Below are positions 1 through 9,300 of a stretch of 17,021 nucleotides of DNA, in pieces. A program made the translations under genes and the position numbers. Below the pieces are notes generated by a model. The model did not search any database. It worked only from the letters and a program-made list of their open reading frames with translations, and was not told the origin of the DNA. This DNA is from an uncultured Treponema sp. (lineage in GTDB: Bacteria; Spirochaetota; Spirochaetia; Treponematales; Treponemataceae), in NCBI GenBank assembly GCA_937902125.1, contig CALDIB010000095.1, positions 1-17,021 on the forward strand. The letters are read 5' to 3'. How positions within the stretch are numbered: the first letter of the stretch is position 1; each line of letters begins with the position of its first letter.

Positions 1-8
1 TACAAGAG

Positions 9-31
9 ATTGCCGTGTCGAGCGCGGCAAT
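9..31. repeat. Palindromic intergenic repeat at the left edge
   Basis: ATTGCCG (9-15) and CGGCAAT (25-31) form a 7-bp stem around a nine-base GC-rich loop. It lies just past the end of the oxidoreductase gene. No T tract follows the stem on the minus strand, so a terminator role for that gene is not supported. Confidence 0.65.
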
Positions 32-44
32 GACTCATACTTAT

Positions 45-60
45 TGGACAGCCCCTTTTT
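45..60 (+). other. Possible right arm of a plus-strand terminator, left arm outside the window
   Basis: GGACAGCCCC followed by six T residues has the form of the 3' half of an intrinsic terminator, but the complementary GGGGCTGTCC is not in the window. The palindrome at 9-31 would then lie inside its loop, and a gene ending to the left would be its user. This is an inference from half a structure. Confidence 0.3.
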
Positions 61-1103
61 TACAAGGCAGCCTTAATTTCTTCCAAGACCGCAAGGGCGT
101 TGATTCCCGTTTGGAGGCTTGACTTTAAGGGGGCGCGGCCGTCCAAAAAGTCAACGGCGTTTTGAACCATGTTTGAAAAGTAGCCGGTCTTCTTGGGAAG
201 TTGGACGCTTTCGTCCTTGGAAAGGGAAAAAAAATTTGTGTAAAGGTTTGACTCCGCCCGCCTATAAAATTTAGCGTAACCGTTTCCCACGCAGATTCGG
301 CCTTCCGTTCCCAAGACTTCAACTTCAAATCCAAAAAAACGGCTGCGGCCCGACATGAACAAGGCCACGTGGGGACAAAACTTGCTTGAATAGTTGGCGC
401 AAAGCTCGCGGACTATCCTCTTGTTTTTAGGGTCCCTAAAAATTCCCGTGACAACAGGATTCTTTAAAAGGGCGCGGCCTTTTTTTTCGCCGTCTTTTTC
501 AAGACGCTCAAGCAAAAACAAAACTATGTCAACCAAGTGTGTTCCGTCGTGAAGCAGGCTGTAGGCGCCGCTTTCTTCCGCGTCCGGGTCGTAAAGCTTC
601 ATTCCTGAAAAAAGATTTGCGCGGACGCATTGAACGGCGCCAATCTTGGACAAGTAATCCGCGGCGGCGTTGTAGTCAAAGGCAAAGCGGCGCTCGTGGT
701 TCACCAAAATTGGAACGCCAAATTTTTTTGCCGCGGCCTTGATTTTCGCGGCTTCCTTTAAGTTGAGCGCCACAGGTTTTTCCAAAATCACAAGGCGGGG
801 CCGGCCCTTCAAAACTTCAAGGGTGGCGCTCAAATGGGAACTTTCGTTCACCGCAACCACAACCATATCCGGCGAGCAGTTTTTAAAAAGCTCTTGAACG
901 GAAGAATAAGTTTTTACAAGAGGATTTCTTTTTTTGAACAAAGAAAGGGTTTGGCTGTCGCTGTCAACGCCAGCCAAAAGTTTTATTCTGGAATTGTTTT
1001 TTAGCGCCATCACATGGCTCGCCGGCTGTTCCCGCTTTTTGTCGTAGCCCAAAGTCCAGCCGATTCTTCCAGTTCCAACTACGGCGGCAGTGTAGCGTTT
1101 CAA
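60..1103 (-). CDS. Gfo/Idh/MocA-family NAD(P)-dependent oxidoreductase
   Basis: A 347-residue protein of normal length for this family of sugar or inositol dehydrogenases and related reductases, probably cytoplasmic. The N-terminal Rossmann fold begins with a dinucleotide-binding GTGRIG at residues 10-15. The family EKP motif is at 108-110; its lysine usually takes part in catalysis. The C-terminal substrate domain carries HDGTH at 185-189 followed by D192, matching the family's catalytic His/Asp helix. Substrate cannot be told from sequence. The TTG start at 1103-1101 is chosen because it overlaps the stop of the upstream gene (TTGA) and has GGAG at 1115-1112, eight bases away, so translation is probably coupled to the phosphodiesterase gene. 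No U-tract terminator is seen after the stop, only the palindrome at 9-31. The family assignment is firm; the function is open. Confidence 0.88.
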   Translation of the reverse strand: MKRYTAAVVGTGRIGWTLGYDKKREQPASHVMALKNNSRIKLLAGVDSDSQTLSLFKKRNPLVKTYSSVQELFKNCSPDMVVVAVNESSHLSATLEVLKGRPRLVILEKPVALNLKEAAKIKAAAKKFGVPILVNHERRFAFDYNAAADYLSKIGAVQCVRANLFSGMKLYDPDAEESGAYSLLHDGTHLVDIVLFLLERLEKDGEKKGRALLKNPVVTGIFRDPKNKRIVRELCANYSSKFCPHVALFMSGRSRFFGFEVEVLGTEGRICVGNGYAKFYRRAESNLYTNFFSLSKDESVQLPKKTGYFSNMVQNAVDFLDGRAPLKSSLQTGINALAVLEEIKAAL

Positions 1104-3406
1104 GCGTGGTTCTCCAAATACATCACAAAGTCTTCTTCTTTTAGCGGGCGGGAATAATAGAAGCCCTGAACGTAATTCACGTCAACCGAACGCAAGAAAG
1201 AAATTTGCTGTTCCGTTTCAACGCCCTCGCAAATGGTCTCCTTGCCCAAGGACTTTGCCATCTCCACAATCTTGGCCACAATTTTAAATTCGTCTTCGTT
1301 GGGAATTTTTCCGTTCTTGTCAACCCGCATGAATTTTTGGTCAAGCTTTAAAACGTCGGCGGGGATTTCAGAAATGATGTTCAACGAAGACTCGCCGTTT
1401 CCAAAATCGTCTATGGCCACGCGGAAATTCTTTTCGTGCAGCTGCTTGGTCACTTCCACCAAACGGCTGTCCCCTTCGCCCACAGAGCGCTCCACAATTT
1501 CAACTTCAATCAATTCCGGCGGAATGTTGTAATTGTTGAACAAGTCCCAAAATTTTTGGACAAATTTTTCGTCGGCCAAATGGAAGCGGGACATGTTCAC
1601 AGAAATGGGAACGTTGGCCTTTCCTTCTTTGGCCCGCTTGTCCAAAAATTCAAAGACTTCGCGGTAAACATAAAAGTCAAGGCGGTTGATGTAGCCGTTT
1701 CGCTCGAACAAAGTTATGAACTCGTCGGGCATGCATTCCCCAAGTTCAGGTGAGTTCCAACGGACAAGGGCTTCGGCGCCTATAACCTTGCCGTTGGACA
1801 AATCGACTTTTGGCTGGTAGACAACGTAAAATTCCTTGTGGGAAAAAGCGATGGGAATGTAGCGCTCGATTTTCTTGTCCTTGATGATTCTATCTTCCAT
1901 GCTTTGGTCGTAGACTGAATAATTCTGCAACAAACTGTCTTGAATGATGTGCTTGGCGTAGCTTGTCTTTCCAATCAAGTTTTGAACGCTGTCTTTTTCG
2001 TAATCCTTTCCAGCAAAAACAATTCCCGTCTTTGTGGGAATTCGCTCGCCCATTCTGCCCGAAAAATAATTTCCGTTATACAAAAAGGACTCGTATTCCG
2101 CTATGGCGCTTTCCTTGTCCTTAATGGGATACATCAAATACAAGTGGTCGATGGCCCCCCGCGCGGCGATTCCGTTTTGCTGCATGGCAATCTGTCCCAA
2201 GCGCTTGGCCAGCGCCATAAGCTGCTCGTTGGCCACAGCGACTCCTTCCGTTTGCTGAACGATTCTAAAGCCCCGAATGTCGATTCCAAAGAACATATAA
2301 TTTTTGTCCGGATTTTCCCGCAGAAGGCACTCGCTTTCTTCCTCAAAGCGGGATTCAGTCCACAAGCCGGTAAGTTCGTCAAAGTCGGAATCTTGCTGCA
2401 AGGTCAAGCGGTGGGAGGACTTTCCCCTGGTTCCCGACAAAGTTATGAAGGCAAAGACAAAAATCACAAGAACGGCAAAAAGAATGAAAAAGCCTATAAG
2501 CTTTGTTCTTTCCCGCAAAAAGGACTTGTAAAATTCCGACTCGCTTTCAACTATTCCGATTGTCCAATTTGTTTTTTCGACCTTGGCAAAGGAAACAAAT
2601 TCAGGCCCTTCTTGCGAATCCAAAATCATGGAGCCGAAATCAGACTTTCCCATAACCTCCAAAAAATTGAACAAGGCCGACCTTGTTTTTGGCGAAAGGG
2701 AATTTTCGTCGGAGCCGACGCTCTTTACGACGCTGCCAAAAACAGGCTTGACCAAAAGTTCTTTTTCAGAAGAAATCAAAAAGCCGGAAGCGTTGGGCGA
2801 GAAGGCAAGGCGATCCACAGGATTTTCCACGGCCAGCATGTCAACCACGTAAAAAAGAATGCCGGAAAGTTTTTTGTCCACCCCACGGGTGGCGACGGCC
2901 GCAAAGAAAATGTCCTTGTCAAAAAAGAGGCTTCTCATGGAATCGGAAATTCCAGAAGGAATTCTTCCTAAAAGAACATCGTTCAAAAACGGAACCTTTT
3001 TTATGTCCACCGGCTCTTCGGCCTTTGTGTAGGCCATGCCCTCAAGGTCGGCGTAGCACAAGTCCAAGACATAGGGCATGTCAATTTCTTCAAGGCGGGC
3101 GAGGCTTTTGTTAATCTTTTTGCTGTCTCCCTCTTGAACAAGCTTTGAGGCCGCGATTCTATCCAAGTCGGACAAATAGCCTGAAAGCCGGTCTGACAAA
3201 AATTTGGCCCTGTAATGAACGTTGTATTCGCTTGATTCCCTGTAAAAAGATTGGACATTCTTTGTTTCCGCGTTCAAAATGAAAAAGCAAAAAAACGAAA
3301 CCAAAGCGCAAACGATAATGGAAAACAAAATTATGGAGCGCCTTCTCATCGAAAGCCTGCTTTGCGAAACTCCATGCCTTATAGAATCATTTTTTAACGA
3401 AAACAT
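1100..3406 (-). CDS. Membrane sensor with degenerate GGDEF and intact EAL domain (c-di-GMP phosphodiesterase)
   Basis: A 768-residue inner-membrane protein. A membrane segment at about 20-44 precedes a periplasmic region of about 250 residues, probably a dCache/PDC-type sensor. A second membrane segment lies at about 302-326, followed by a GGDEF-family domain and an EAL domain. The GGDEF signature reads GAIDH at 417-421, so diguanylate cyclase activity is unlikely. The EAL domain keeps EAL (E545), the Asn of SVNMS, the Glu of EIVERS, DDFG (D666, D667), the Lys of LKLDQ, EGVET (E727) and the Gln of VQGFYY. It should therefore hydrolyse c-di-GMP to pGpG. The frame is open to a GTG at 3430, but that codon lies between the -35 and -10 boxes of a plausible promoter, so the ATG at 3406 is preferred; ATG 3349, with a weak AGG upstream, is also possible. 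It heads a two-gene unit with the oxidoreductase. Confidence 0.9.
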   Translation of the reverse strand: MFSLKNDSIRHGVSQSRLSMRRRSIILFSIIVCALVSFFCFFILNAETKNVQSFYRESSEYNVHYRAKFLSDRLSGYLSDLDRIAASKLVQEGDSKKINKSLARLEEIDMPYVLDLCYADLEGMAYTKAEEPVDIKKVPFLNDVLLGRIPSGISDSMRSLFFDKDIFFAAVATRGVDKKLSGILFYVVDMLAVENPVDRLAFSPNASGFLISSEKELLVKPVFGSVVKSVGSDENSLSPKTRSALFNFLEVMGKSDFGSMILDSQEGPEFVSFAKVEKTNWTIGIVESESEFYKSFLRERTKLIGFFILFAVLVIFVFAFITLSGTRGKSSHRLTLQQDSDFDELTGLWTESRFEEESECLLRENPDKNYMFFGIDIRGFRIVQQTEGVAVANEQLMALAKRLGQIAMQQNGIAARGAIDHLYLMYPIKDKESAIAEYESFLYNGNYFSGRMGERIPTKTGIVFAGKDYEKDSVQNLIGKTSYAKHIIQDSLLQNYSVYDQSMEDRIIKDKKIERYIPIAFSHKEFYVVYQPKVDLSNGKVIGAEALVRWNSPELGECMPDEFITLFERNGYINRLDFYVYREVFEFLDKRAKEGKANVPISVNMSRFHLADEKFVQKFWDLFNNYNIPPELIEVEIVERSVGEGDSRLVEVTKQLHEKNFRVAIDDFGNGESSLNIISEIPADVLKLDQKFMRVDKNGKIPNEDEFKIVAKIVEMAKSLGKETICEGVETEQQISFLRSVDVNYVQGFYYSRPLKEEDFVMYLENHA
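1112..1115 (-). promoter_or_regulatory. Ribosome binding site supporting a TTG start
   Basis: GGAG on the minus strand, inside the last codons of the EAL gene and eight bases before the TTG start of the oxidoreductase. It supports that start and translational coupling through the TTGA overlap. Confidence 0.6.
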
Positions 3407-3420
3407 ATTTGAACGAAAAA

Positions 3421-3449
3421 ATAATAACACGCCTTTAAAAATTTCGCAA
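3421..3449 (-). promoter_or_regulatory. Putative sigma-70-type promoter of the EAL/oxidoreductase unit
   Basis: On the minus strand, TTGCGA (3449-3444) is separated by 17 bases from TATTAT (3426-3421). Transcription would begin near 3414, giving a leader of about eight bases before ATG 3406 with no Shine-Dalgarno sequence. The -35 box is only a 4/6 match, so this is a moderate call. Confidence 0.45.
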
Positions 3450-3456
3450 GTTAAAT

Positions 3457-3485
3457 TTGACGGAATCTTTTTGTCGCGCTATTAT
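3457..3485 (+). promoter_or_regulatory. Putative sigma-70-type promoter of addBA
   Basis: TTGACG (3457-3462), a 17-base spacer and TATTAT (3480-3485), both 5/6 matches to consensus. The -10 box ends 11 bases before the addB ATG, so the predicted leader is only about 4-6 bases. It lies back to back with the minus-strand promoter, with the two -35 boxes eight bases apart. Confidence 0.6.
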
Positions 3486-3496
3486 GAAAAATAAAT

Positions 3497-6373
3497 ATGA
3501 GAACAATTGAAAAAACACTAAAAGAAAATATCCTTGACAAAAATACAGTCTTTGTTTTCAATACCGACATAGCCTCAAATTCATGGAGCGATTTTGCGAT
3601 TCTCCAAGACGGAAAGGACGGCTGGCCCTCTTCCCTTGAAACTGAGCGCTTTTTGGCCTGGGACGCATTTAAAGGGCAGGCCCTAAAAATCCGCAAAGAA
3701 GGATACGAGTCAATTCCTTCATTATTAAGGAAGTTTTTCGCGCGAAGCCTTTTGGAAAGAATCAAAAACGGAGAAAAAATTTTTGAGCGCTTGATAAATT
3801 CCGACTACAAGGAAAACGCGCTTTCTTTTACAGACTGGCTTTCAAGCCTTTTGCCGTCCTTGGGCCGCTGGAGGGCCTTGGTCTCCCCTCTTTTAAAAGA
3901 CGGCGCCTTTATTGGCGAAAGGAACAACGCCGAAAACCGCGACTGCTTAAAGCTTTACGACGAATACTCGAAATTTTTGGAAGAAAAAAAACTCTTTGAG
4001 CCGGCATGGCTTGAGGCGGCCTTTGAGGGCGGCGGACAAAAAAAATTCATAGTTTTTTTTCCGGAACTTTTGGACGACTACGACGAATACAAGGAAGTTT
4101 TGGAAAAGGCCCAAAAAGACGGCGCTGTCCGCCTTGTTCCCCTTCCCCAAAAGCAAGAAGAAATAAAGGCCGTCTATTGGCGAAACGCGCGGCTTGAACT
4201 TAGAATGGCGGCGCTAAAAATTTTAAGGGAACGGAAGGCCGGAACCGAATGGACGGACATGGCGCTTTGCGTTCCCGACATAGAAAATTTGCGCCCTTAT
4301 GTGGAGCGGGAACTTGGCCTTTATCAAATTCCCTTTGTGACAAGATCCGGCCTTAAATTGGGAAAAAGCGGCGCCGGCCGGATATTCAGAAAATTTCAAG
4401 ACTGCGTTCAAAACAATTTTTCATACCAAAGCGTCCGCGCCCTTGTTCTTGACGCGAACATTCCTTGGAAAAATCCTGAGATTATGGAATTGCTGGTTCG
4501 CCTTGGAAAGGAAGCCAAATGCCTTGTCCAATACACGGACTCCACAGGAAAAATCGTAGACCCCTGGCTTTCCGACATAAGGGAATTTGCCAAAAAGGAA
4601 TCCAACGAAGAGGAATTTTTGGAAGCCAAAAAACTTTACTCAAGCCTCAAGGCCGCCGTTGAAAAAATCGCCGCCGCGCCCTCGTTCCAAAAAATAAAAG
4701 AGGCGTGGAAAAAATTTGAGGAAGCATTCCTAATTCCCGCGAATGAAATGTCAAAAGAAGCCAACAACATTTTAAGCCGCGCCGTGGCCTTGCTTGACGA
4801 ACTTTCCGCGCTTGAAAAAAAGTTTCCTGAAGTCGCAAAGTCGCAAGGACAAAATTATTCTTTCTTTTTGAACGAATTGGAAAACACCCAATACCAGCCG
4901 ATTGCAAAACAGCGGGGTCTTTCAGTTTTTGACTACAAGGTAAGCGCGGAGGCGGCGATAAAAAAGCAATTTGTCATAAACGCAAGCCAAGACAAAATCA
5001 CTGTGGAAAAATTGCCCTTGAGCTTTTTGTCAAAAAAAGAAAGGCAGTTTTTGCTTGACGAAAGCGGAAGCGACCATTCGGAGGCTTACGTCCGCGCTTA
5101 CGCCGCCTGCTCCGACACAGTTTTCAGCGCGGCACAAGAAGCGCTGGACGGATTCGCCATAAGCCATTCCGCGCTGGCGGCCAACGAAAAGCCACTTGAA
5201 GGCGACCAAGAGCTGGAAAAAGACGACTTCATAAAAAACGAGAAGGATTTTTTGGCGCAAAAAAAATCCAGCCTTGAAGAATTGAGCCAAGCGCAAAAAA
5301 ATTCTTTTGACCGATACCTTTTGAGAAACGAAGGCGGAGAGTTTTTGAGCGCCATTGACCAAAACATTGAAAAAAAAGAATACCTTGCCAAGGCCATAGA
5401 AAAAAAGACAATGGAAGAGCGGGGAAAAAGCGACGGAAGCCAAAACAAAATTCACATAACCGCAAGCGATATGAAAAACTTTTTTCCCTGCCCGCAAAAA
5501 TGGATTTTCAAAGACCTTTTGCGGGTAAACGAATTTTCATTGGACACGGAACTTTTTGAGCGCTACGATCAGGGCAGCGTGAACCATAAAATTTTGGAGC
5601 TTTACTTTGAAAGCCTTAAAGGCCGCGCCCTTCCAGTCAGCGACGGGGCTTCAGGCAAGCTTGTCCTGGACAACGATTGGAATTACGAAGAGAAAAGCCT
5701 TTTGCCGCTTTTGGAAGGCTTCGCTTTGACGGCTTTTTCAGAAAGCGACTCTTATCAAAAAAGCGGCCTGGCCAGGGAAGCCCTCAAAAGCCAAAACAAA
5801 ATTTTTTCTCGCGCCATAATAAAATTCTTAAGGGGCTTTTGCGCCGTTGAAAAATTTGGCGGTTGGACAGTTCTTGAAACTGAATGGGGAAAGGGCAAGG
5901 ACATTGACCTTCCGCCCGTTTTGCAAGGCCGCATGGATTTGGTCTTGGCAGCGCCCGGCGGAGAAATCGCCATAGTTGACTACAAAAACACTTCCTCTTC
6001 CATCCCAAAAGGAGCCTTAATTCTAAAAGACGGCGAGGCCAACCCGGACGGAAGCCCCAAAGAACTTGACGACTTTCAAATGGCGGCCTACGTTTACATT
6101 TGGGAAAACAATTCCGGCGGAGAAAAAATTTCAAAGGCCAGCTTTGTAAGCGTGAACAACTTTTCCGAAACGAAAGTCTTTGAGCCAAAAACAAGCAATC
6201 GCTCAAGAACTATGCAAAGGGAAAATTTTGACGAATCCCTTAAAAGCCTTGAACGCTGCCTTGCAAAAATGAAAGAAAGCCTTGAAGAAAGAAAATTTTC
6301 TTTGGACAAAGTGAGCCGCTACAGCGACTGCGCCTCATGCCAATTCAACTCAATTTGCAGGTCAAACTATTAG
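3497..6373 (+). CDS. addB: AddB-like nuclease subunit with iron-sulfur cluster motif
   Basis: A 958-residue PD-(D/E)XK nuclease-family protein, taken as the AddB partner of the AddA encoded just downstream. AddAB enzymes unwind and degrade broken DNA ends to prepare them for RecA. The C-terminal nuclease shows GRMD (D814), D828-Y-K830 and a following QMAAYVY helix. Cysteines C665, C945, C948 and C954 form the one-plus-three arrangement (final spacing C-x2-C-x5-C) that binds the 4Fe-4S cluster in AddB. The N-terminal 40 residues show no GxGKT Walker A, unlike B. subtilis AddB, and the protein is about 200 residues shorter than that relative. The helicase-like part is therefore probably non-ATPase and structural. 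No Shine-Dalgarno sequence precedes the ATG, and no nearby alternative start exists. A distant RecB-like nuclease outside AddAB is the alternative reading. Confidence 0.78.
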   Translation: MRTIEKTLKENILDKNTVFVFNTDIASNSWSDFAILQDGKDGWPSSLETERFLAWDAFKGQALKIRKEGYESIPSLLRKFFARSLLERIKNGEKIFERLINSDYKENALSFTDWLSSLLPSLGRWRALVSPLLKDGAFIGERNNAENRDCLKLYDEYSKFLEEKKLFEPAWLEAAFEGGGQKKFIVFFPELLDDYDEYKEVLEKAQKDGAVRLVPLPQKQEEIKAVYWRNARLELRMAALKILRERKAGTEWTDMALCVPDIENLRPYVERELGLYQIPFVTRSGLKLGKSGAGRIFRKFQDCVQNNFSYQSVRALVLDANIPWKNPEIMELLVRLGKEAKCLVQYTDSTGKIVDPWLSDIREFAKKESNEEEFLEAKKLYSSLKAAVEKIAAAPSFQKIKEAWKKFEEAFLIPANEMSKEANNILSRAVALLDELSALEKKFPEVAKSQGQNYSFFLNELENTQYQPIAKQRGLSVFDYKVSAEAAIKKQFVINASQDKITVEKLPLSFLSKKERQFLLDESGSDHSEAYVRAYAACSDTVFSAAQEALDGFAISHSALAANEKPLEGDQELEKDDFIKNEKDFLAQKKSSLEELSQAQKNSFDRYLLRNEGGEFLSAIDQNIEKKEYLAKAIEKKTMEERGKSDGSQNKIHITASDMKNFFPCPQKWIFKDLLRVNEFSLDTELFERYDQGSVNHKILELYFESLKGRALPVSDGASGKLVLDNDWNYEEKSLLPLLEGFALTAFSESDSYQKSGLAREALKSQNKIFSRAIIKFLRGFCAVEKFGGWTVLETEWGKGKDIDLPPVLQGRMDLVLAAPGGEIAIVDYKNTSSSIPKGALILKDGEANPDGSPKELDDFQMAAYVYIWENNSGGEKISKASFVSVNNFSETKVFEPKTSNRSRTMQRENFDESLKSLERCLAKMKESLEERKFSLDKVSRYSDCASCQFNSICRSNY

Positions 6374-6376
6374 GAG
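6372..6376 (+). promoter_or_regulatory. Ribosome binding site of addA overlapping the addB stop
   Basis: AGGAG starts inside the addB stop codon TAG and lies six bases before ATG 6383. It fixes the addA start and indicates that addB and addA are translated from one message. Confidence 0.7.
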
Positions 6377-6382
6377 ACAAAA

Positions 6383-9300
6383 ATGACTTACCAAGAATTT
6401 CATTCCCTGCTTGAAAAAAAGCCTGACCGCGACCAAGAAAAAGTCATTCGCTCCGTAAAGAACACAATCGTGTCGGCGGGCGCTGGAAGCGGAAAAACCC
6501 AAACTTTGGCAAGCCGCTTTGTCTACCTGCTGGCCGGAGACTTGGAAGACCAAAACGGAAAGAAAATCCCCAACCCCACTGTAGAAAGAATTCTCACCCT
6601 TACATTCACCAACAAGGCGGCCGCCGAAATGTATCAGCGCATTTACAAAACGCTGAAATTTTTTGCAGGAAAGACAGGAAATCAAGAAAGCAAAAAAAAG
6701 CTTGAAAAAGCCATCGCCGATTTTTCAAAGGCAAGAATACAAACCCTGGACTCATACAGCGCCAGCGTCCTTAGGCAGGCGGCCGCCAATTACGGAATCA
6801 GGCCGGACTTTAGCCAAGGGGAAGAGCCGGCGAGAATAAAGGACTTGGCTTTTGATTTTGTGATGAAGCGCCGCTCGTCTACGGCAATCCAATGGATTTC
6901 GGAACCGGCCAAAATTGACAAATGCGCCGCGCTTTTTGCGGCCGCCGCCAGCGACAACGCCTCGCTAGCCGATTCTTACAATGAAGAAAAAAAATGCCGC
7001 GTTTTTAGGGAAAGCCTGAAAAAGCAAAAAGAAGGCGTTCGAAAAATTTGGGCTGAAAAAAACGGCTTTCTAGAAAAAATCGAAAAGGTCGTCAAAGCGA
7101 TTCAAGACGAATTCAACGGCGGCAAAAATGAATGGGTTGACAAAACTCAAAGCGCCTTGAACTTTTGGAATTCCCAAAGAATTGTCGAAGCGCGAAAAGC
7201 CTTTAAAGACGCCATGCCAAAAGGCGACATTTTTGGAGACCTTGAAAAACTTTTTGACTTCGCGGGCAGCGACGAATGCCTTTCCATTCAAGGCGCTTTG
7301 GAACGCTTCGCTTTTTCAAACGCGATAAACGACGAAGAAATGAACGACTTGATAAAGAACGTTCTTTTTGGAAAAGACAAAAAAAGCGCGGGCCTTGTTC
7401 CTGAATTTAACGGAGTCCTTTCTTTTTTTTCAGACGCGAAATACTTGGAAGAACTTCACGACTTGCTGGACGAATTTACCGACATCGCCAACGACTGCAA
7501 AAGAACAAGCGGACAACTGACCTTTAAGGACGTGGGAGAACTTTCGCTTTTGGCGCTCAAGGAAAACGAAGAGCTGAGGAAGCAGGAGCGGGACTCCTAC
7601 GACTTTATAATGATTGACGAATTCCAAGACAACAACGCCGCCAACCGCGACGCGCTCTTGCTGATTTCCACGGACGACAATGGAAAGGTCATGGAAAACA
7701 GGCTTTTCTTTGTGGGCGACGAAAAGCAGTCAATCTATAAATTTCGCGGAGCGGACGTGTCGGTTTTCAACAGCCTTGAAAAATTCATCCAGCCCTGCGA
7801 AAAGCTTCCCATGCGCTTCAACTACCGTTCCAACAACATTCTCATTGACGAATTCAACCAAATCTTCGGCGGCTATTTGCCCGGCGACGGCGAAGAGCCC
7901 AGCGTCAAAAATCCAATGGCAAAAATTTTCAAGAAGCAAGAAGAAAAGCCTTGGCGCGCGAAGTTTGACAAAGATTCCATCGCCATATTTCCAGACACAA
8001 AGAAAAAAGAAAAAAATTCGGGCGTGAAAATTCAGGCCGCGCTTTTCAACGCCTCCGGCTTGGACATAAACATAAATCTTGACGAAAAAGACGCCAAGGC
8101 CTTTTTTGTGGCCCAAAGAATTCTTTCCCTCAAAAACAATGGCGTTAAATTTGAAGACATTGCAGTTCTTTCAAAAAGCAGAACGCCCTTTCCAAACATA
8201 GCGCGAATCTTTTCAAAATGCGGCATCCCCTTTTCCCTTGACCAACAGTCCGGAGTTTGGACGCAAGCCACGGCCAACGATTTTTACAACGCGCTCCGTA
8301 TAGCCGTCTATCCCGCGGACATCAACGCCTTCGCGGCCTTTTTGACATCGCCCTTTTGCGGAATGAACGTTGACGACGCTCAAAAAATTCTTTCCCTGTC
8401 TCCCCAAAAAGCCTTTGACGAAAAGATTCGCGGAAAAGAAATTTTGGACAAAACGGCGAACAAAAAATACGAAGAAGGACAAAAGTTTTTTTGCGACTTT
8501 TCCCGGGACGCGCTTTCAAAGCCCATCTCAGATTCCATAAGCCGCCTTTGGTTTTTGGAAGGCTACAGATTTTCGGAAAACGCCGACGAAGAGCATTACG
8601 ACTTGCTTTTTGAATTGGCGCGAAGGGCCGACGCCGACGGCAAAGACCTTTCTTGGTTTGTAGACCAATTGGCCTTGGAAAAAGATTCGTTCAAAAAAAA
8701 TGAATCGGAGCTTAACAGCAAGGACGTTGACTTTCCAGTTGAAAAAAACGACAGCGTCAAGGTTATGACCATACACAAAAGCAAGGGCCTTGAGTTTGAC
8801 CATGTTTTTGTTTTGGGAATTGTGGAGCCTCCAAGAGCCGGACAAGATTCCTCCAACATTTTTAAAAGCGAAAAATTTGGCGCCGTTGTCTTTAACGGAA
8901 AAAAATCGGGAAACATTTTTTCCCTTTTGGCAAAGAATGAAAACGACGACAAGAACGACGGAGAGGAGCGGCGCTTGGCCTATGTCGCCATAACGCGGGC
9001 AAAAGAAAATCTTGTGATTGCGGGAAGCCGCCCAAAAGAAAGAACGATAGAAGGAAAATATCCAGTCCGCGACTTGATTTTTTCTTACCAAGAAAGCGAA
9101 GAGCAAAAAAACGGCGCGCCTTCAAAACGCAAAAAATCCTTAAAAAAAGACAACGGGAAAACCTTGCCCGACCCGCCCTTTGAGATTGAAGAAATAAAGC
9201 AATACACAAGGCAAGAGGCCCGCGCCTCATTTATAAAAAAAAGCGGAAACGAAAAAGATGCGGAAGACAGGACCAGCCTTTACAAAATGTCCAGGCTTGT

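Noticed and set aside
1940..2971. 343-codon open frame on the plus strand
   Set aside because: It lies entirely antisense to the EAL-domain gene, its translation shows no recognisable motif, and no promoter or ribosome binding site was seen. The opposite frame has unmistakable EAL motifs.
3407..3430. GTG start at 3430 for the EAL-domain protein
   Set aside because: It lies between the -35 and -10 boxes of the likely promoter, and the AAAGG before it is only one base away. ATG 3406 is a better start, though 3349 remains possible.
4038..4060. A8 and T8 runs in addB as a phase-variation switch
   Set aside because: Runs of this length recur in several genes here (for example 7423-7430 and 12413-12420). 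They reflect Lys/Phe codon use, and the frame is intact.
5030..5497. 155-codon minus-strand open frame, with others overlapping it
   Set aside because: Antisense to addB. The Phe- and Leu-rich composition is what the complement of Lys/Glu-rich coding sequence gives.
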